DNA of 64,000 nt from Lachnospiraceae bacterium (GCA_024682375.1 JAIKZI010000075.1:1-64000), one strand, 5' to 3'. Positions 14,981 to 26,290 are shown, numbered from the stretch's first letter. Program-made: numbers and translations. Notes: generated by a model from the letters alone, not told the origin.

Positions 14981-16786
14981 TTAATCTTCTTCAGGAAGAT
15001 TTAATGCTATATGTAATTCATCAAGCTGAGCCTGTGTTACTTCACCAGGTGCACTCATCATAATATCCTGAGCATTCTTATTCATAGGGAACGGAATAAT
15101 CTCACGGATTGAATCCTCACCAGCGAGAAGCATAACCATTCTATCAACACCAGGAGCAATACCAGCGTGAGGTGGAGCTCCATAGCAGAACGCATTGTAC
15201 ATAGCTGGGAATTTAGCCTTTACATCATCTTCGCCGAGACGAACCATCTCAAATGCCTTAACCATGATTTCAGGATCATGATTACGAACAGCTCCAGATG
15301 AAAGCTCTACACCATTACATACTAAATCATACTGATCTGCTGTAATAGTAAGAGGATCAATCTCACCTCTCTCAGCCTTAAGAAGTGTCTCAAGACCACC
15401 TGAAGGCATTGAGAATGGATTATGACAGAACTCAAGTTCTCCAGATTCCTCTCCAATTTCATACATTGGGAAATCTACAATCCAGCAGAACTCATATCTC
15501 TCTTTATCCATATGACCAGGCACCTTAGCACCGAAAGTCTTAATAACAACACCAGCTGTCTTCTGTGCCTGAAGTTTCTTTCCAGCAGACACAACAACTA
15601 AAGTATTCTCTTTAAGAGATAATGCACTCTTAACAGAATCTGCATTTTCCTTTACAAACTTAGAGATACCACCTACGATATCGCCATTCTCATCAACTCT
15701 AAACCAATATGGCTTAGAACCTGCCTGAACCTCTACTTCATCGATTGTCTTATCGATAAACTTTCTTGACTCAGAGAAGTTATCAATACAAACAGCCTTA
15801 ATGCAAACATCTGTATCTTCACCATCCTCAGTCTTTGACGCAAATGGTCCAAAACCATTATCTTTAAGTAAATCTGTAACATCCTGAACTTCCAAATCAA
15901 TACGAAGATCTGGCTTATCAGAACCATATCTCTCCATTGATTCAAGATATGGAATTCTCTTAAATGGAGCACTTGATGCAATATCATATGTACCATATTC
16001 AGCAAAAATAGGTGGAAGAACATCTTCGCATACGCTAAATACATCTTCCTGAGAAGCAAAAGCCATCTCCATATCTAACTGATAGAATTCTCCTGGAGAT
16101 CTGTCTCCTCTAGCATCCTCATCTCTAAAGCAAGGAGCAATCTGGAAATATCTGTCGATTCCAGATACCATAAGAAGCTGCTTAAACTGCTGCGGAGCCT
16201 GAGGAAGTGCATAGAACTTTCCTGGATGCTTACGAGCAGGTACCAAGTAATCACGAGCTCCTTCTGGTGATGAAGCTGTAAGAATAGGTGTAGTGATTTC
16301 TAGGAAATCATGTTCCATCATAGCTTTACGAAGTGCAGCAACAACCTTAGATCTCATAACAATGTTATTCTTAACTTCTGGATTACGAAGATCCAAATAA
16401 CGATATTTAAGACGCTGCATCTCATCAGCTTCACGGCTTCTATTAATTTCAAATGGAAGCTCATTATAACGGCACTTACCGAGAACCTCTACCTTCTCAG
16501 GTACAACTTCGATATCACCTGTTTCCATGTTTTCATTTTTAGAACTTCTCTCACGAACAGTTCCCTCTACAGAAATAGTTGATTCCTTTGTAATACCCTT
16601 AAAAGTATTTACAAGTTCTTCTGTAGATGCAACAATCTGAGTCTTGCCATAGAAATCACGAAGAACTACAAATCCAAGGTTAGAACCAACCTCTCTAAAA
16701 TTCTCCATCCATCCTACAAGCTTTACAGATTTGCCAGCATCAGTGGCTCTTAACTCTCCGCAAGTATGAGTACGAGACTGTGTCAT
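14981..16786 (-). CDS. aspS: Aspartyl-tRNA synthetase
   Basis: A 601-residue class II synthetase of the bacterial type that charges tRNA-Asp. An N-terminal OB-fold anticodon-binding domain (about 1-110; GWMENFREVGSNLGFVVLRD) is followed by the catalytic domain with motif 2 (FRDEDARGDRSPGEFYQLD), a bacterial GAD insertion (about 290-420) and motif 3 (GIAPGVDRMVMLLAG). Length is normal for bacterial AspRS. It is the last gene of a run relA-hemZ-hisS-aspS, 24 bases after hisS, and is followed by a terminator. No T-box leader precedes it. Confidence 0.97.
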   Translation of the reverse strand: MTQSRTHTCGELRATDAGKSVKLVGWMENFREVGSNLGFVVLRDFYGKTQIVASTEELVNTFKGITKESTISVEGTVRERSSKNENMETGDIEVVPEKVEVLGKCRYNELPFEINRSREADEMQRLKYRYLDLRNPEVKNNIVMRSKVVAALRKAMMEHDFLEITTPILTASSPEGARDYLVPARKHPGKFYALPQAPQQFKQLLMVSGIDRYFQIAPCFRDEDARGDRSPGEFYQLDMEMAFASQEDVFSVCEDVLPPIFAEYGTYDIASSAPFKRIPYLESMERYGSDKPDLRIDLEVQDVTDLLKDNGFGPFASKTEDGEDTDVCIKAVCIDNFSESRKFIDKTIDEVEVQAGSKPYWFRVDENGDIVGGISKFVKENADSVKSALSLKENTLVVVSAGKKLQAQKTAGVVIKTFGAKVPGHMDKERYEFCWIVDFPMYEIGEESGELEFCHNPFSMPSGGLETLLKAERGEIDPLTITADQYDLVCNGVELSSGAVRNHDPEIMVKAFEMVRLGEDDVKAKFPAMYNAFCYGAPPHAGIAPGVDRMVMLLAGEDSIREIIPFPMNKNAQDIMMSAPGEVTQAQLDELHIALNLPEED

Positions 16787-16810
16787 TTTAATATATCCCC
16801 ATCTTCCTAA

Positions 16811-18070
16811 TTATTTATTAAAAAATTCTACGAATTCTTTGTATCCGTCTTTTTCAAGCTGCTCCTTCTGGAACTTCTTGTTTTTGTTCATACGAACTAC
16901 CAAAACCTGCTGTCCATTATCTCGAGCCTCTTTTGCCTTTGCCATAACATCAACAAGCTTCTCAGCAGGATATTTCTTCTCAACCAAATAAGCAACTTTA
17001 GCTGGTGCTTCAGGAATTTCAAAGCCACTCTCCATAAGTAGAAGAATAATTCTCTCAAATCCAATAGAGAAACCACAAGCTGGTACATCATGTCCGATAA
17101 ACTTACCTACCATCTTGTCATAACGTCCACCGCCACCGCAGCTTCCGCCAAACTCTGGAATAGCGATTTCAAAAATAGTTCCTGTATAATAACCCATTCC
17201 ACGAACCAGAGTAGGATCGAAAACTAATTCAAAATCAGCACTCTTGCTAGCATTTACTGAAATAGAAATCTCATCCATCCAGTCAATAACATCATCACTA
17301 AGAGCATCACCTAGTGCATCTTTTAAGAACGCCATTCCGCTCTTTACATCTCTATTATTTTCTAGGCCATCAAATAGAGAAACATATTTAGAAACATTCT
17401 CTTCTGGAATACCCATCTCTACGAGTTCTTCTTTAACTCCATCGAGACCAATCTTATCCATCTTATCAAGAATGATAAATACCTCATCATAATCATCCTC
17501 AGGGAAGCCAGCATAATCTGCCATAGCCTTTAAGATTCTTCTATCATTAATTCTGATTTCAAAATTCTTAAAGCCGAGCTTTCCAAGAGTAGTTGTTGTT
17601 GCAGAAATAAGTTCAATCTCTGCAAGATTAGTTGGCTCACCAATGATATCGATATCACACTGAGTAAACTGACGATAACGTCCTCTCTGAGGTCTATCCG
17701 CTCTCCAAACTGAACCAATCTGAAGTGCCTTAAAAGGATTTGGCAAATCATTTTCATGATTAGCATAATATCTTGAAAGTGGTACTGTAAGGTCATATCT
17801 CATACCATAGTCAACCACATCCTCTTCCTTTGTAGCCTCTTCAAGTTTAAGCTTCTCTCCGCGCTTCAAAACCTTGAAAATAAGCTTCTCGTTCTCTCCA
17901 CCATTCTTACCAGTCAAATTCTCAATGCTTTCCATGCAAGGAGTCTCGATTGGTGTGAATCCGAACTTTCTATATGTATCTTTAATAACGCCAGTTACGT
18001 AATCACGAATTTCCATTTCCTTTGGAAGGATGTCCTTCATGCCGTTTACTGGCTTCTTCTTTAATGACAT
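16811..18070 (-). CDS. hisS: Histidyl-tRNA synthetase
   Basis: A 419-residue class II synthetase charging tRNA-His. Motif 1 region PVNGMKDILPKE at the N-terminus, motif 2 (QIGSVWRADRPQRGRYRQF), the His-specific RGMGYYTGTIFEI and motif 3 (GGGGRYDKMVGKF and FSIGFERI) are all present. The C-terminal anticodon-binding domain (about 325-419) is complete. HisS-aspS pairs are common in Firmicutes. It follows hemZ by 64 bases with no T-box or terminator in the gap. Confidence 0.96.
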   Translation of the reverse strand: MSLKKKPVNGMKDILPKEMEIRDYVTGVIKDTYRKFGFTPIETPCMESIENLTGKNGGENEKLIFKVLKRGEKLKLEEATKEEDVVDYGMRYDLTVPLSRYYANHENDLPNPFKALQIGSVWRADRPQRGRYRQFTQCDIDIIGEPTNLAEIELISATTTTLGKLGFKNFEIRINDRRILKAMADYAGFPEDDYDEVFIILDKMDKIGLDGVKEELVEMGIPEENVSKYVSLFDGLENNRDVKSGMAFLKDALGDALSDDVIDWMDEISISVNASKSADFELVFDPTLVRGMGYYTGTIFEIAIPEFGGSCGGGGRYDKMVGKFIGHDVPACGFSIGFERIILLLMESGFEIPEAPAKVAYLVEKKYPAEKLVDVMAKAKEARDNGQQVLVVRMNKNKKFQKEQLEKDGYKEFVEFFNK

Positions 18071-18134
18071 ACTATTTCTCCTCTATCAAAACTCGAAAAT
18101 ATATTATAGAACTTTTTCCCGAAGAAATAAACTT

Positions 18135-19670
18135 TTAGGAAAAAAGTTCCTTCTTTCTCTGTATCATTTCATCAATTCGTTCTATGTATGTATCCACGTC
18201 CTTTACATTCTCGCATCGAGATGTAGTACCATCCATATGAACTTTCTTGGAAGCAGTACCCGCGCCAAGAGCAACGATATCCTGCTGTTCCTCCATAATC
18301 AAAATATTGTAGAGCCCTTCTTTTCCCGGTTTTGCAAATCCGACATTCTCGAGATTACCTACCATCTGTTTCTGACGGTACAAATAATATGGTTTAAGTC
18401 CAAGTCTTTCTGCTGTTTGATTAGCATATCCCATAAGTTCATCAGAGTTTTCAAAAAGATATCCCTTATACTCTTCCCACTGCTTTCGAAGTCTCGAATG
18501 AGTCTTCACCGCAAGTGAATGCACTGTCATGCTATCCGGAGCCATCTTTTCCACCTCGGAAAAAGTATACAAAACGTCTTCCTTCGTCTCGCCTGGAAGT
18601 CCAATAATCAAATCCATATTGATATTTGAAAATCCCATTTCTCTAGCGAGCTTAAAACTCTCACGAACAGAATCCACACTATGATGCCTTCCAATAAGCT
18701 TCAACGTCTTCTCATTCATCGTCTGTGGATTTATAGAAATTCTAGTAACGTTATGCTTCTTCATAACTTCCAATTTCTCGCGTGTAATACTATCCGGTCT
18801 ACCAGCTTCCACATTGAATTCAGAAACATTGTCCATCGGAAGTTCCTTCTCTAAATAGGAAAAAAGTTCCTCAAGTTCAACATCAGATAACGCAGTCGGA
18901 GTTCCTCCTCCAATATAAAGAGTATCCAAATGTTTATCTTTCATGAGAATTGAAACTTCATGGATTTCTTTTTTCAATGCCAAAAGATACTTCTCAACTT
19001 TTCCAGCATACGAAGCTCTTGCATATGATGGGAACGAACAATATAAACATGTAGTCGGGCAGAAAGGAATTCCAATATAAATACTGTAGCCCAAATGGGC
19101 GTCCCTAACTCCGCGCTTCACATTTACAAGAGTTTTTAAATTTGAAAGAAGATCAATTTCACGTCCGGCAATTTCCAGACTCAAATCAATTTTCTCATCA
19201 GACGCCAAATAAGCATCCTTCATTCTATCTCTAACTTCCTCTGCACTCTCTCCCTCAGAAAGCATAGAAAGAGCAATCTTCGTCGGACGAATTCCAGTCA
19301 GAGTTCCCCAAGGAAGTTTGTGATTCGTATATTTTGCTAAAATACCATAAATGGATTTCTTTAAAGAATTCTTAGTTTCTGGACGATTGCTAAAATCTAT
19401 ATCTAGGATTTTCTCCTCGATACATTCGCCCTTTTCATCTACGAACTTTAAATCTATAGAACTATCGCCATACTTCACATCTAGAGTATGTGAAGGAGAA
19501 ATATTATCCTTTTGTAATTTAATTCGTTTCTTAACCTGGTAAGGTAGATCCTCTACATTTTTTTCCTCAATCTGATAGTCTAAATAGAGATCCTCTCCAG
19601 GAAAAAAGGCCTGGACCAACGAATATATATCATATTCGTAGTCGGCCTCATTTAAAGTTATTTTTATCAT
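18135..19670 (-). CDS. hemZ: HemZ-type radical SAM coproporphyrinogen oxidase-like protein
   Basis: A 511-residue radical SAM enzyme. The cluster motif is CPTTCLYCSFPSYA (CxxxCxxC) at about 203-210, followed by IGGGTPTALSD and a HemN-type C-terminal region. The first 160 residues match the extended N-terminus that separates HemZ from HemN. The family name implies oxygen-independent coproporphyrinogen III dehydrogenase in haem synthesis, but many HemN-like proteins do other jobs (haem handling, other radical chemistry), and no other haem genes are present here. Its ATG shares one base with the relA stop (TAATG), so the two are translationally coupled. Confidence 0.85.
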   Translation of the reverse strand: MIKITLNEADYEYDIYSLVQAFFPGEDLYLDYQIEEKNVEDLPYQVKKRIKLQKDNISPSHTLDVKYGDSSIDLKFVDEKGECIEEKILDIDFSNRPETKNSLKKSIYGILAKYTNHKLPWGTLTGIRPTKIALSMLSEGESAEEVRDRMKDAYLASDEKIDLSLEIAGREIDLLSNLKTLVNVKRGVRDAHLGYSIYIGIPFCPTTCLYCSFPSYARASYAGKVEKYLLALKKEIHEVSILMKDKHLDTLYIGGGTPTALSDVELEELFSYLEKELPMDNVSEFNVEAGRPDSITREKLEVMKKHNVTRISINPQTMNEKTLKLIGRHHSVDSVRESFKLAREMGFSNINMDLIIGLPGETKEDVLYTFSEVEKMAPDSMTVHSLAVKTHSRLRKQWEEYKGYLFENSDELMGYANQTAERLGLKPYYLYRQKQMVGNLENVGFAKPGKEGLYNILIMEEQQDIVALGAGTASKKVHMDGTTSRCENVKDVDTYIERIDEMIQRKKELFS

Positions 19671-22024
19671 TAACCCATTGCTCTCTTTACTTCTGTAACA
19701 CTTTCAATAGCACGAATTCTCTTAAATATATCATTAAGTTCATGCTTATCCTTAATCTGGAAGGATATTGTAATAGATGCAATTCCAGTTTTACTAATTC
19801 TTGTATTAATAGAAAGAATATCAATATCTTTCTCTGTAAATACTTTTGAAATATCTACAAGGAGTCCCTTTCTATTATCTGCAAATATCTTAATCGTTGT
19901 TTCAAATGCTTCATTAGCCTTTTCAAGAAGAACATCCTCTTCCCAAACAGCTTCTACAAGACGCATCTTCTCCTCTTCAGGAATGTTCAAAACATTTATG
20001 CAATCTGTTCTATGAATTGTGATTCCTCTACCTCTTGTAATGAAACCTATAATTTCATCTCCAGGTACAGGATTACAACAACGACTAAAGTGAACAGGCA
20101 TATCACCAGTTCCACTTACAATAACTCCACTCTTCGAACGTTTTCTCTTCTTCTTGTTCTCATGAGTTTCATTTTCTTTATTTGAATTATTAGAAGCTTC
20201 TACTTCTTCAAGTATATCTTCATCTGTACGAACCAACGGATGATCTTTCTTCCAAGCTTCGTACATTCTATTTACAACCAGTCCTTCTTTTAGGGCACCA
20301 TGTCCAATAGTTGCAAGAACATTGTTCCAGTCATGAAGTCCATATCTTCTCAGCACAAGCTTCTGATACTCAGATTTATTGATTGTAGAAAATTCTATTC
20401 CCTTTGCTTTCGCATTGGCAACCAAAAGTTCCTTACCTTTTTGAATATTTCCTTCCTTCTCAGCCGATCTAAACCACTGATTGATTTTCGTTCTAGCCTG
20501 AGAAGATTTAGCTCTCATAAGCCAATCTGTACTAGGTCCCTTAGAATTCTGTGATGTAAGAATTTCAATTCTATCACCAGTTTTGATTTCATAATCAATA
20601 GGAACCAGTTTGCCATTTACCTTCGCACCTACCATCTTATTTCCGACAGCGGAATGAATTGAATATGCGAAGTCAATAGCTGTAGAACCTGCAGGTAGAT
20701 TCTTTACGTCTCCTGAAGGTGTAAAGCAAAATACCGTATCACCAAAGAGATTAAAATCACTCTTTAGTACACTCATGAATTCTTTATTATCAGACATATC
20801 CTGCTGCCATTCGAGGATCTGTCTAAGCCAGGAAAGTTTTGCCTCTTCTTTATTAATAGTAGAGCCTTCTCCACCTTCCTTATATTTCCAATGTGCAGCA
20901 ATACCATACTCACTAATCTTATGCATTTCATAAGTTCTAATCTGAATCTCAAAAGGAGAACCCTTCGGTCCGATTAGAGTTGTATGTAAAGACTGATACA
21001 TATTCGGTTTAGGCATAGCAATATAATCCTTAAACCTTCCAGGAATAGGAGTATATTTCTCATGCATAACACCTAGTGCTGCATAACAATCTTTAATATC
21101 ATCTACGATGATTCTTACGGCAAAAAGGTCATAAATCTGATCGATAGTTTTATGCTGGTTTACCATCTTCTTATAAATACTGAAGATGTGTTTAGCCCTG
21201 CCTTCTACGGTTGCACTTATACCTGCATCCTTTACAGCTTTTCTAACCTCTCCTACGAGAAAGCCTACGTAATCCTCGCGTTCTTTTTTCCTAAGAGAAA
21301 CTTTCTCAACGAGATCCTTATAAGCTTCCGGCTCCAAATATTTAAGAGCCAAATCATCTAATTCAATCTTTACTTTGGAAATACCGAGCCTCTGAGCTAG
21401 TGGAGCATAAATCTCCATAGTCTCTCTCGATTTTTCTTTCTGTTTCTGAGGTGTCATGTACTGAAGAGTTCTCATATTATGAAGTCTATCAGCGAGTTTT
21501 ATCATGACAACTCTGATGTCCTTTGCCATAGCAAGGAACATCTTTCGCAAGTTTTCAGCCTGTCTGTCTACCTTATCCACATCATAGGATAACTGAGTCA
21601 ACTTAGTAACGCCGTCAACCAACACGGCAACCTCAGGCGAAAATTCCTTTTCAAGTGTAGCTAAATCTACTTCCGTATCTTCTACTACATCATGCAATAA
21701 ACCAGAAACAATTGTTTCCTTATCAAGCTCTAGATCGGCCAAAATCAAAGCAGTGCAAAGAGGATGGATGATATAGTCTTCTCCAGACTTTCTCTTCTGT
21801 CCTTCATGAGCGTTATAAGCTATTTTATAAGCCTTCTCAAGCATAGACACATCCGCATTTGGATGATATTGGCGCACTCTATCAAGGATCCTCTGATAAA
21901 TATCATCCGGATCCTTTAAATCGTCAGTTGAAACGATGCCTTTATCACCATCGTACTCATGAACCTTGACTTTTATATTCTTTAATTCTTCCTGTACCTC
22001 TTCGCGGTTTTGCTTTCTGTCCAA
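19670..22024 (-). CDS. relA: Bifunctional (p)ppGpp synthetase/hydrolase, RelA/SpoT family
   Basis: A 784-residue Rel enzyme that makes and degrades the alarmone (p)ppGpp. HD hydrolase domain about 45-200 with LLHDVVEDTEVDLATL; synthetase domain about 235-390 with RIIVDDIKDCYAALGVMHE and the GRFKDYIAMPKPNMYQSLHT substrate loop; TGS domain about 430-490; a zinc-finger-like region with SRCCNPVPGD; C-terminal ACT domain about 710-784. Both catalytic centres look intact. The start codon is TTG with AGGGG 8 bases upstream. It heads the relA-hemZ-hisS-aspS run, which ties the stringent response to tRNA charging genes. Confidence 0.96.
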   Translation of the reverse strand: MDRKQNREEVQEELKNIKVKVHEYDGDKGIVSTDDLKDPDDIYQRILDRVRQYHPNADVSMLEKAYKIAYNAHEGQKRKSGEDYIIHPLCTALILADLELDKETIVSGLLHDVVEDTEVDLATLEKEFSPEVAVLVDGVTKLTQLSYDVDKVDRQAENLRKMFLAMAKDIRVVMIKLADRLHNMRTLQYMTPQKQKEKSRETMEIYAPLAQRLGISKVKIELDDLALKYLEPEAYKDLVEKVSLRKKEREDYVGFLVGEVRKAVKDAGISATVEGRAKHIFSIYKKMVNQHKTIDQIYDLFAVRIIVDDIKDCYAALGVMHEKYTPIPGRFKDYIAMPKPNMYQSLHTTLIGPKGSPFEIQIRTYEMHKISEYGIAAHWKYKEGGEGSTINKEEAKLSWLRQILEWQQDMSDNKEFMSVLKSDFNLFGDTVFCFTPSGDVKNLPAGSTAIDFAYSIHSAVGNKMVGAKVNGKLVPIDYEIKTGDRIEILTSQNSKGPSTDWLMRAKSSQARTKINQWFRSAEKEGNIQKGKELLVANAKAKGIEFSTINKSEYQKLVLRRYGLHDWNNVLATIGHGALKEGLVVNRMYEAWKKDHPLVRTDEDILEEVEASNNSNKENETHENKKKRKRSKSGVIVSGTGDMPVHFSRCCNPVPGDEIIGFITRGRGITIHRTDCINVLNIPEEEKMRLVEAVWEEDVLLEKANEAFETTIKIFADNRKGLLVDISKVFTEKDIDILSINTRISKTGIASITISFQIKDKHELNDIFKRIRAIESVTEVKRAMG

Positions 22025-22063
22025 TCCAATAGCCCCTATCTAATTAAAACATTTTGGAAAAAA

Positions 22064-22789
22064 TTAAACTGCCTCTGATTTGTAACCACCCTTCTCACGA
22101 TACTCTTCAATCATCTCATCCATAGTTCTTACACTTATGAATTCTGCGACATCGGGTTCTGAGAAAGCTAGTTCTCGAAGTCTCATATAAACAGCCCATT
22201 CAGGCACATTTGTCTGAAACATGATATTCTCTACAAATGACTGTAGAAATGGTTTGTCTCTGTCCAAGCTCCCATCCTCTGCATACATCTTTGTAAGCAG
22301 GTAAATTTTCTTAACAAGTTTAGGTGGCATTAAGCAGTATCTAGTTGCTATAGACAATAGAATTAAATCTTCTTCTGAAAAAATTATTTTACCATTTTCA
22401 TCAGTTTCTGTCTTTATAATTTCGCCTTTAATGCCTGCGAAATAAACAACTACAGCCATACATTTTCTATAATGCACAACCCCTTTCGCTGATTTCCTTG
22501 TATCAATGAGGATATTCATCTTCCCACTTCTCTCCTCAAATACAAGATATGGACCAGATTCAGGCGGATTAGGAATTTTCATTTCAGTTACGAAACATTC
22601 TTCCCTCATCATTCTGTCAAAGGTCTTAAATACTGTCTCTGGCAAAGATGAAATCTTTGTCCAGTTCGTGCGATTTGCAAAAACTAGTCTACGAAGTTCG
22701 GATTGCTCTTTCTTCGAAATCAGGTGCACGATATCTCCACCCATCTTAAGGAACTTTTCGATTCTGTCTTTGTGGATTACATTCTCCAT
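22064..22789 (-). CDS. Unknown protein, weakly ImmA/IrrE-like
   Basis: A 241-residue soluble protein that I cannot assign. The second half has the spacing of ImmA/IrrE peptidase C-terminal regions: ATRYCLMP at 147-154 (compare FAxxLLMP) and, about 40 residues on, NVPEWAVYMRLREL (compare VSxxAxxxRL). The HExxH zinc site that should come earlier is absent; the corresponding part reads GVVHYRKCM. It may be a catalytically dead relative or an unrelated regulator. It lies 39 bases ahead of relA with no terminator between, and diverges from guaB, so it may share the relA transcript. Confidence 0.5.
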   Translation of the reverse strand: MENVIHKDRIEKFLKMGGDIVHLISKKEQSELRRLVFANRTNWTKISSLPETVFKTFDRMMREECFVTEMKIPNPPESGPYLVFEERSGKMNILIDTRKSAKGVVHYRKCMAVVVYFAGIKGEIIKTETDENGKIIFSEEDLILLSIATRYCLMPPKLVKKIYLLTKMYAEDGSLDRDKPFLQSFVENIMFQTNVPEWAVYMRLRELAFSEPDVAEFISVRTMDEMIEEYREKGGYKSEAV

Positions 22790-22906
22790 ACGCTCCTCCG
22801 AAGTATACTATTCCAGTTTTTGTTTTATACTCTATTTTAATATCTATACCTATTTATGTAAATAGTTATAGTCTTTTAAATTATTTGCATTTTTCCAAAG
22901 TGCCAC

Positions 22907-22935
22907 TTGACACTCTATGTTTTTCATACTAAAAT
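22907..22935 (+). promoter_or_regulatory. Promoter of guaB
   Basis: TTGACA (22907-22912), 17 bases, TAAAAT (22930-22935), about 58 bases ahead of the guaB ATG. GAGAGG provides the ribosome site. Confidence 0.75.
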
Positions 22936-22989
22936 TCATCATTAATATTTATAAAATTTTTAAATTTGTGATTCGCGAAAGAGAGGTAA

Positions 22990-24450
<1,461 letters not shown>

Positions 24451-24452
24451 AA

Positions 24453-24486
24453 AAATGCCTCTGTCTTATGACAGAGGCTTTTTTTA
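24453..24486. terminator. Terminator of guaB, probably bidirectional
   Basis: GCCTCTGTC (24457-24465), TTAT, GACAGAGGC (24470-24478), with T7 after it on plus and A6 before it. The T run overlaps the stop codon of the convergent gene at 24484. Confidence 0.85.
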
Positions 24487-24789
24487 ATCTTCTTTTTCTC
24501 TAAACAATCCGGCTATTATATCAAAAATACACCAGACGGTTCCACCAACCGTTGCCGCTAAAGAGAAAGAAATAATATCTGAAAAAAGTTCTTTGATTCC
24601 CAAGGTATGCGCCATAAAAGATCTGTATAAAGAAATACCCGGTTCGACCAGCATCACATAGCCGCCAATATAGATCGAAAGAACAGTTCCAGCCAGACTA
24701 AAAAGTATGACAGCCAGTTTCTTCATTCCAGGCGTCAGACAGGCTATTATTCCTTTCTTCTCTTTATCCTCGTTTTTCTTCACTTCCAA
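24484..24789 (-). CDS. Hypothetical small membrane protein
   Basis: A 101-residue protein with a charged N-terminus (KKNEDKEKK) and two transmembrane segments at about 24-48 and 71-92, joined by a short outside loop. No family recognised. GGAGAG precedes the start. It follows the PAP2 gene by 20 bases in the same direction and converges on guaB. Membrane setting beside a phosphatase suggests an envelope role, but nothing more can be said. Confidence 0.6.
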   Translation of the reverse strand: MEVKKNEDKEKKGIIACLTPGMKKLAVILFSLAGTVLSIYIGGYVMLVEPGISLYRSFMAHTLGIKELFSDIISFSLAATVGGTVWCIFDIIAGLFREKED

Positions 24790-24809
24790 AACTCTCTCCT
24801 AAAATTATT

Positions 24810-25307
24810 TTAAAATACAATATAGAATCCTAAATATCCAAGCAGAATTCCAATCAGCGCTCCAAATATTACATCTCTTATGAAATGTACTCCCCCAAAA
24901 ACTCTAAGCACTGAAAGCAAAACTCCTAAAATAAAAATATCTATTGCTCCCTGCATACTGACCTGCATATATGCCATTCCTACCATAAATGCGGAAAAAA
25001 TATGTCGTGACGGGAAGCTATGCCTCTTCGTATCTTTTTCGATTATAGGCGTAAAATCATAAACCTCATATGGTCTCTTCGCATTGACGGCATGTCTGAA
25101 TAAAGAAACTGCCACAAAAGAGACAAAAGGTACTAAAGCTATTTCTATCAAAAGTGATCTCTGAAAATAAAAAACATACACCCCAAGAAGTGGGTAAGAA
25201 ACAAAAATCATAAAAGTTATGAGATTGTCCAGCATGTTTATTAACATTTTTCCATATTTACGTCTGCAAATCGATTCTGAAATACATTTATACTGTGCTT
25301 CTGTCAT
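24810..25307 (-). CDS. PAP2-family membrane phosphatase
   Basis: A 165-residue integral membrane phosphatase with five or six helices. The three PAP2 signature blocks are visible: KRPYEVYDF (KxxxxxxRP type, about 76-84), SFPSRHIFSA (PSRH in place of the commoner PSGH, about 98-107) and RVFGGVHFIRDV (SRxxxxxHxxxD type, about 135-146). The likely substrate is a lipid phosphate such as undecaprenyl pyrophosphate or phosphatidylglycerol phosphate; which one cannot be told. Its ATG overlaps the stop of the preceding gene by 4 bases (ATGA), so translation is coupled. Confidence 0.85.
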   Translation of the reverse strand: MTEAQYKCISESICRRKYGKMLINMLDNLITFMIFVSYPLLGVYVFYFQRSLLIEIALVPFVSFVAVSLFRHAVNAKRPYEVYDFTPIIEKDTKRHSFPSRHIFSAFMVGMAYMQVSMQGAIDIFILGVLLSVLRVFGGVHFIRDVIFGALIGILLGYLGFYIVF

Positions 25308-25663
25308 TTATTACTCCAATTATTGAAACCATCAGAATATAGGTCCACCATTACATCATCATATTGCTCTATAATCTCATAACGATTCATTAGATAAACC
25401 AGATATCCTTTTTTATCCTCAAAATCATCACTATCACCGGCAATCTGTTCCGGCGATGGTTCATTTGCAACTAGATTATTGTTTTTTATATATTCATCTA
25501 CAACTTTTTTCAAAGATACTGGATCCATCTTCGGATCGAGTTCTACACCAAAGATTGCACTAAAAACTCCCGCCGCATAATAGAACTCATAATTTCCTAT
25601 CAAAACAGACATCTGCCTGTTTATCTTCTTATCCACACTCTGGATTGGTAAAATCTTTTCCAT
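25304..25663 (-). CDS. Hypothetical acidic protein
   Basis: A 119-residue soluble protein, rich in Asp and Glu in its second half (EQIAGDSDDFEDKKG), no membrane segment or known motif. The stop overlaps the ATG of the PAP2 gene by 4 bases. It lies after a terminator that ends the CarD transcript, so it probably begins a small unit with the PAP2 and the two-helix membrane protein. I do not recognise a family. Confidence 0.6.
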   Translation of the reverse strand: MEKILPIQSVDKKINRQMSVLIGNYEFYYAAGVFSAIFGVELDPKMDPVSLKKVVDEYIKNNNLVANEPSPEQIAGDSDDFEDKKGYLVYLMNRYEIIEQYDDVMVDLYSDGFNNWSNK

Positions 25664-25694
25664 GAATCAACCTCATTTCCTCATAATATAATGC

Positions 25695-25727
25695 AAAAAA
25701 ATCCTCCCTAAATCAAGGGAGGATTTC
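25695..25727 (-). terminator. Terminator of the carD transcript
   Basis: AATCCTCCCT (25700-25709) pairs with AGGGAGGATT (25716-25725) around AAATCA. On the minus strand it runs into T7 (A7 at 25695-25701). Confidence 0.85.
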
Positions 25728-25747
25728 ACAAATATCAAAGTCAAAAA

Positions 25748-26263
25748 TTATTCCATTGCATTATCAATCTTTGAGAAGAATGATTTTTCAATGACTTCGT
25801 GCTTCTGATTTAATACAAAAGCCATCTCATCAAAAAGCTTCTTACCAGCTAGCTGAAGGAATCTCTCATCCTGTGACATAGCTTTCTTTCCGCTTTCGAT
25901 ACGTGTCTTCTTTCTTACATAAACTGTCTTAACAACACTAGCGAGTGCCTTTGGATCGAAGTCTGCAATAATAGACTTAACATTATCCTGGAACTCTCTG
26001 TTATTTCTAGTATCAAGAGAATCAAGCTTCGCTACATTTTCAAGCAAGCTCTGCATCTCATCCTCAGATTTAATATCACGAAGACGACCATTCTTATCAT
26101 CCACTGGTGTGATTACCTGTCCACCAGACTGGAAAACTGGTTCCAATTCGTAATATTCTTTATCTGAACCTCTGCCGCGTAATGCGAGCATTTCAATTTT
26201 CTTTACCTGACAAACTCCAGCACTCTCGTGCATCAAGTAGTCACCAATTTCATATCTCTTCAT
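25748..26263 (-). CDS. carD: CarD/CdnL-like RNA polymerase-binding regulator
   Basis: A 171-residue protein of the CarD family. Residues 1-60 form the Tudor-like RNA polymerase interaction domain (YEIGDYLMHESAGVCQVKKI), the rest is the helical DNA-binding part. Family members bind the beta subunit and stabilise promoter open complexes, often at rRNA promoters. Start chosen at 26263, where GAAGG lies about 7 bases ahead and the conserved domain begins at once; an in-frame ATG at 26284 would add seven residues. It follows the FliB-like gene closely (27 bases) and is followed by a strong terminator. Confidence 0.85.
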   Translation of the reverse strand: MKRYEIGDYLMHESAGVCQVKKIEMLALRGRGSDKEYYELEPVFQSGGQVITPVDDKNGRLRDIKSEDEMQSLLENVAKLDSLDTRNNREFQDNVKSIIADFDPKALASVVKTVYVRKKTRIESGKKAMSQDERFLQLAGKKLFDEMAFVLNQKHEVIEKSFFSKIDNAME

Positions 26264-26290
26264 ATATTCGCCTTCTTTCCGCATCTAGTA

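Noticed and set aside
18071..18134. T-box riboswitch before hisS or aspS
   Set aside because: Gaps of 64 and 24 bases are too short and hold no T-box motif or terminator; both genes belong to the relA run.
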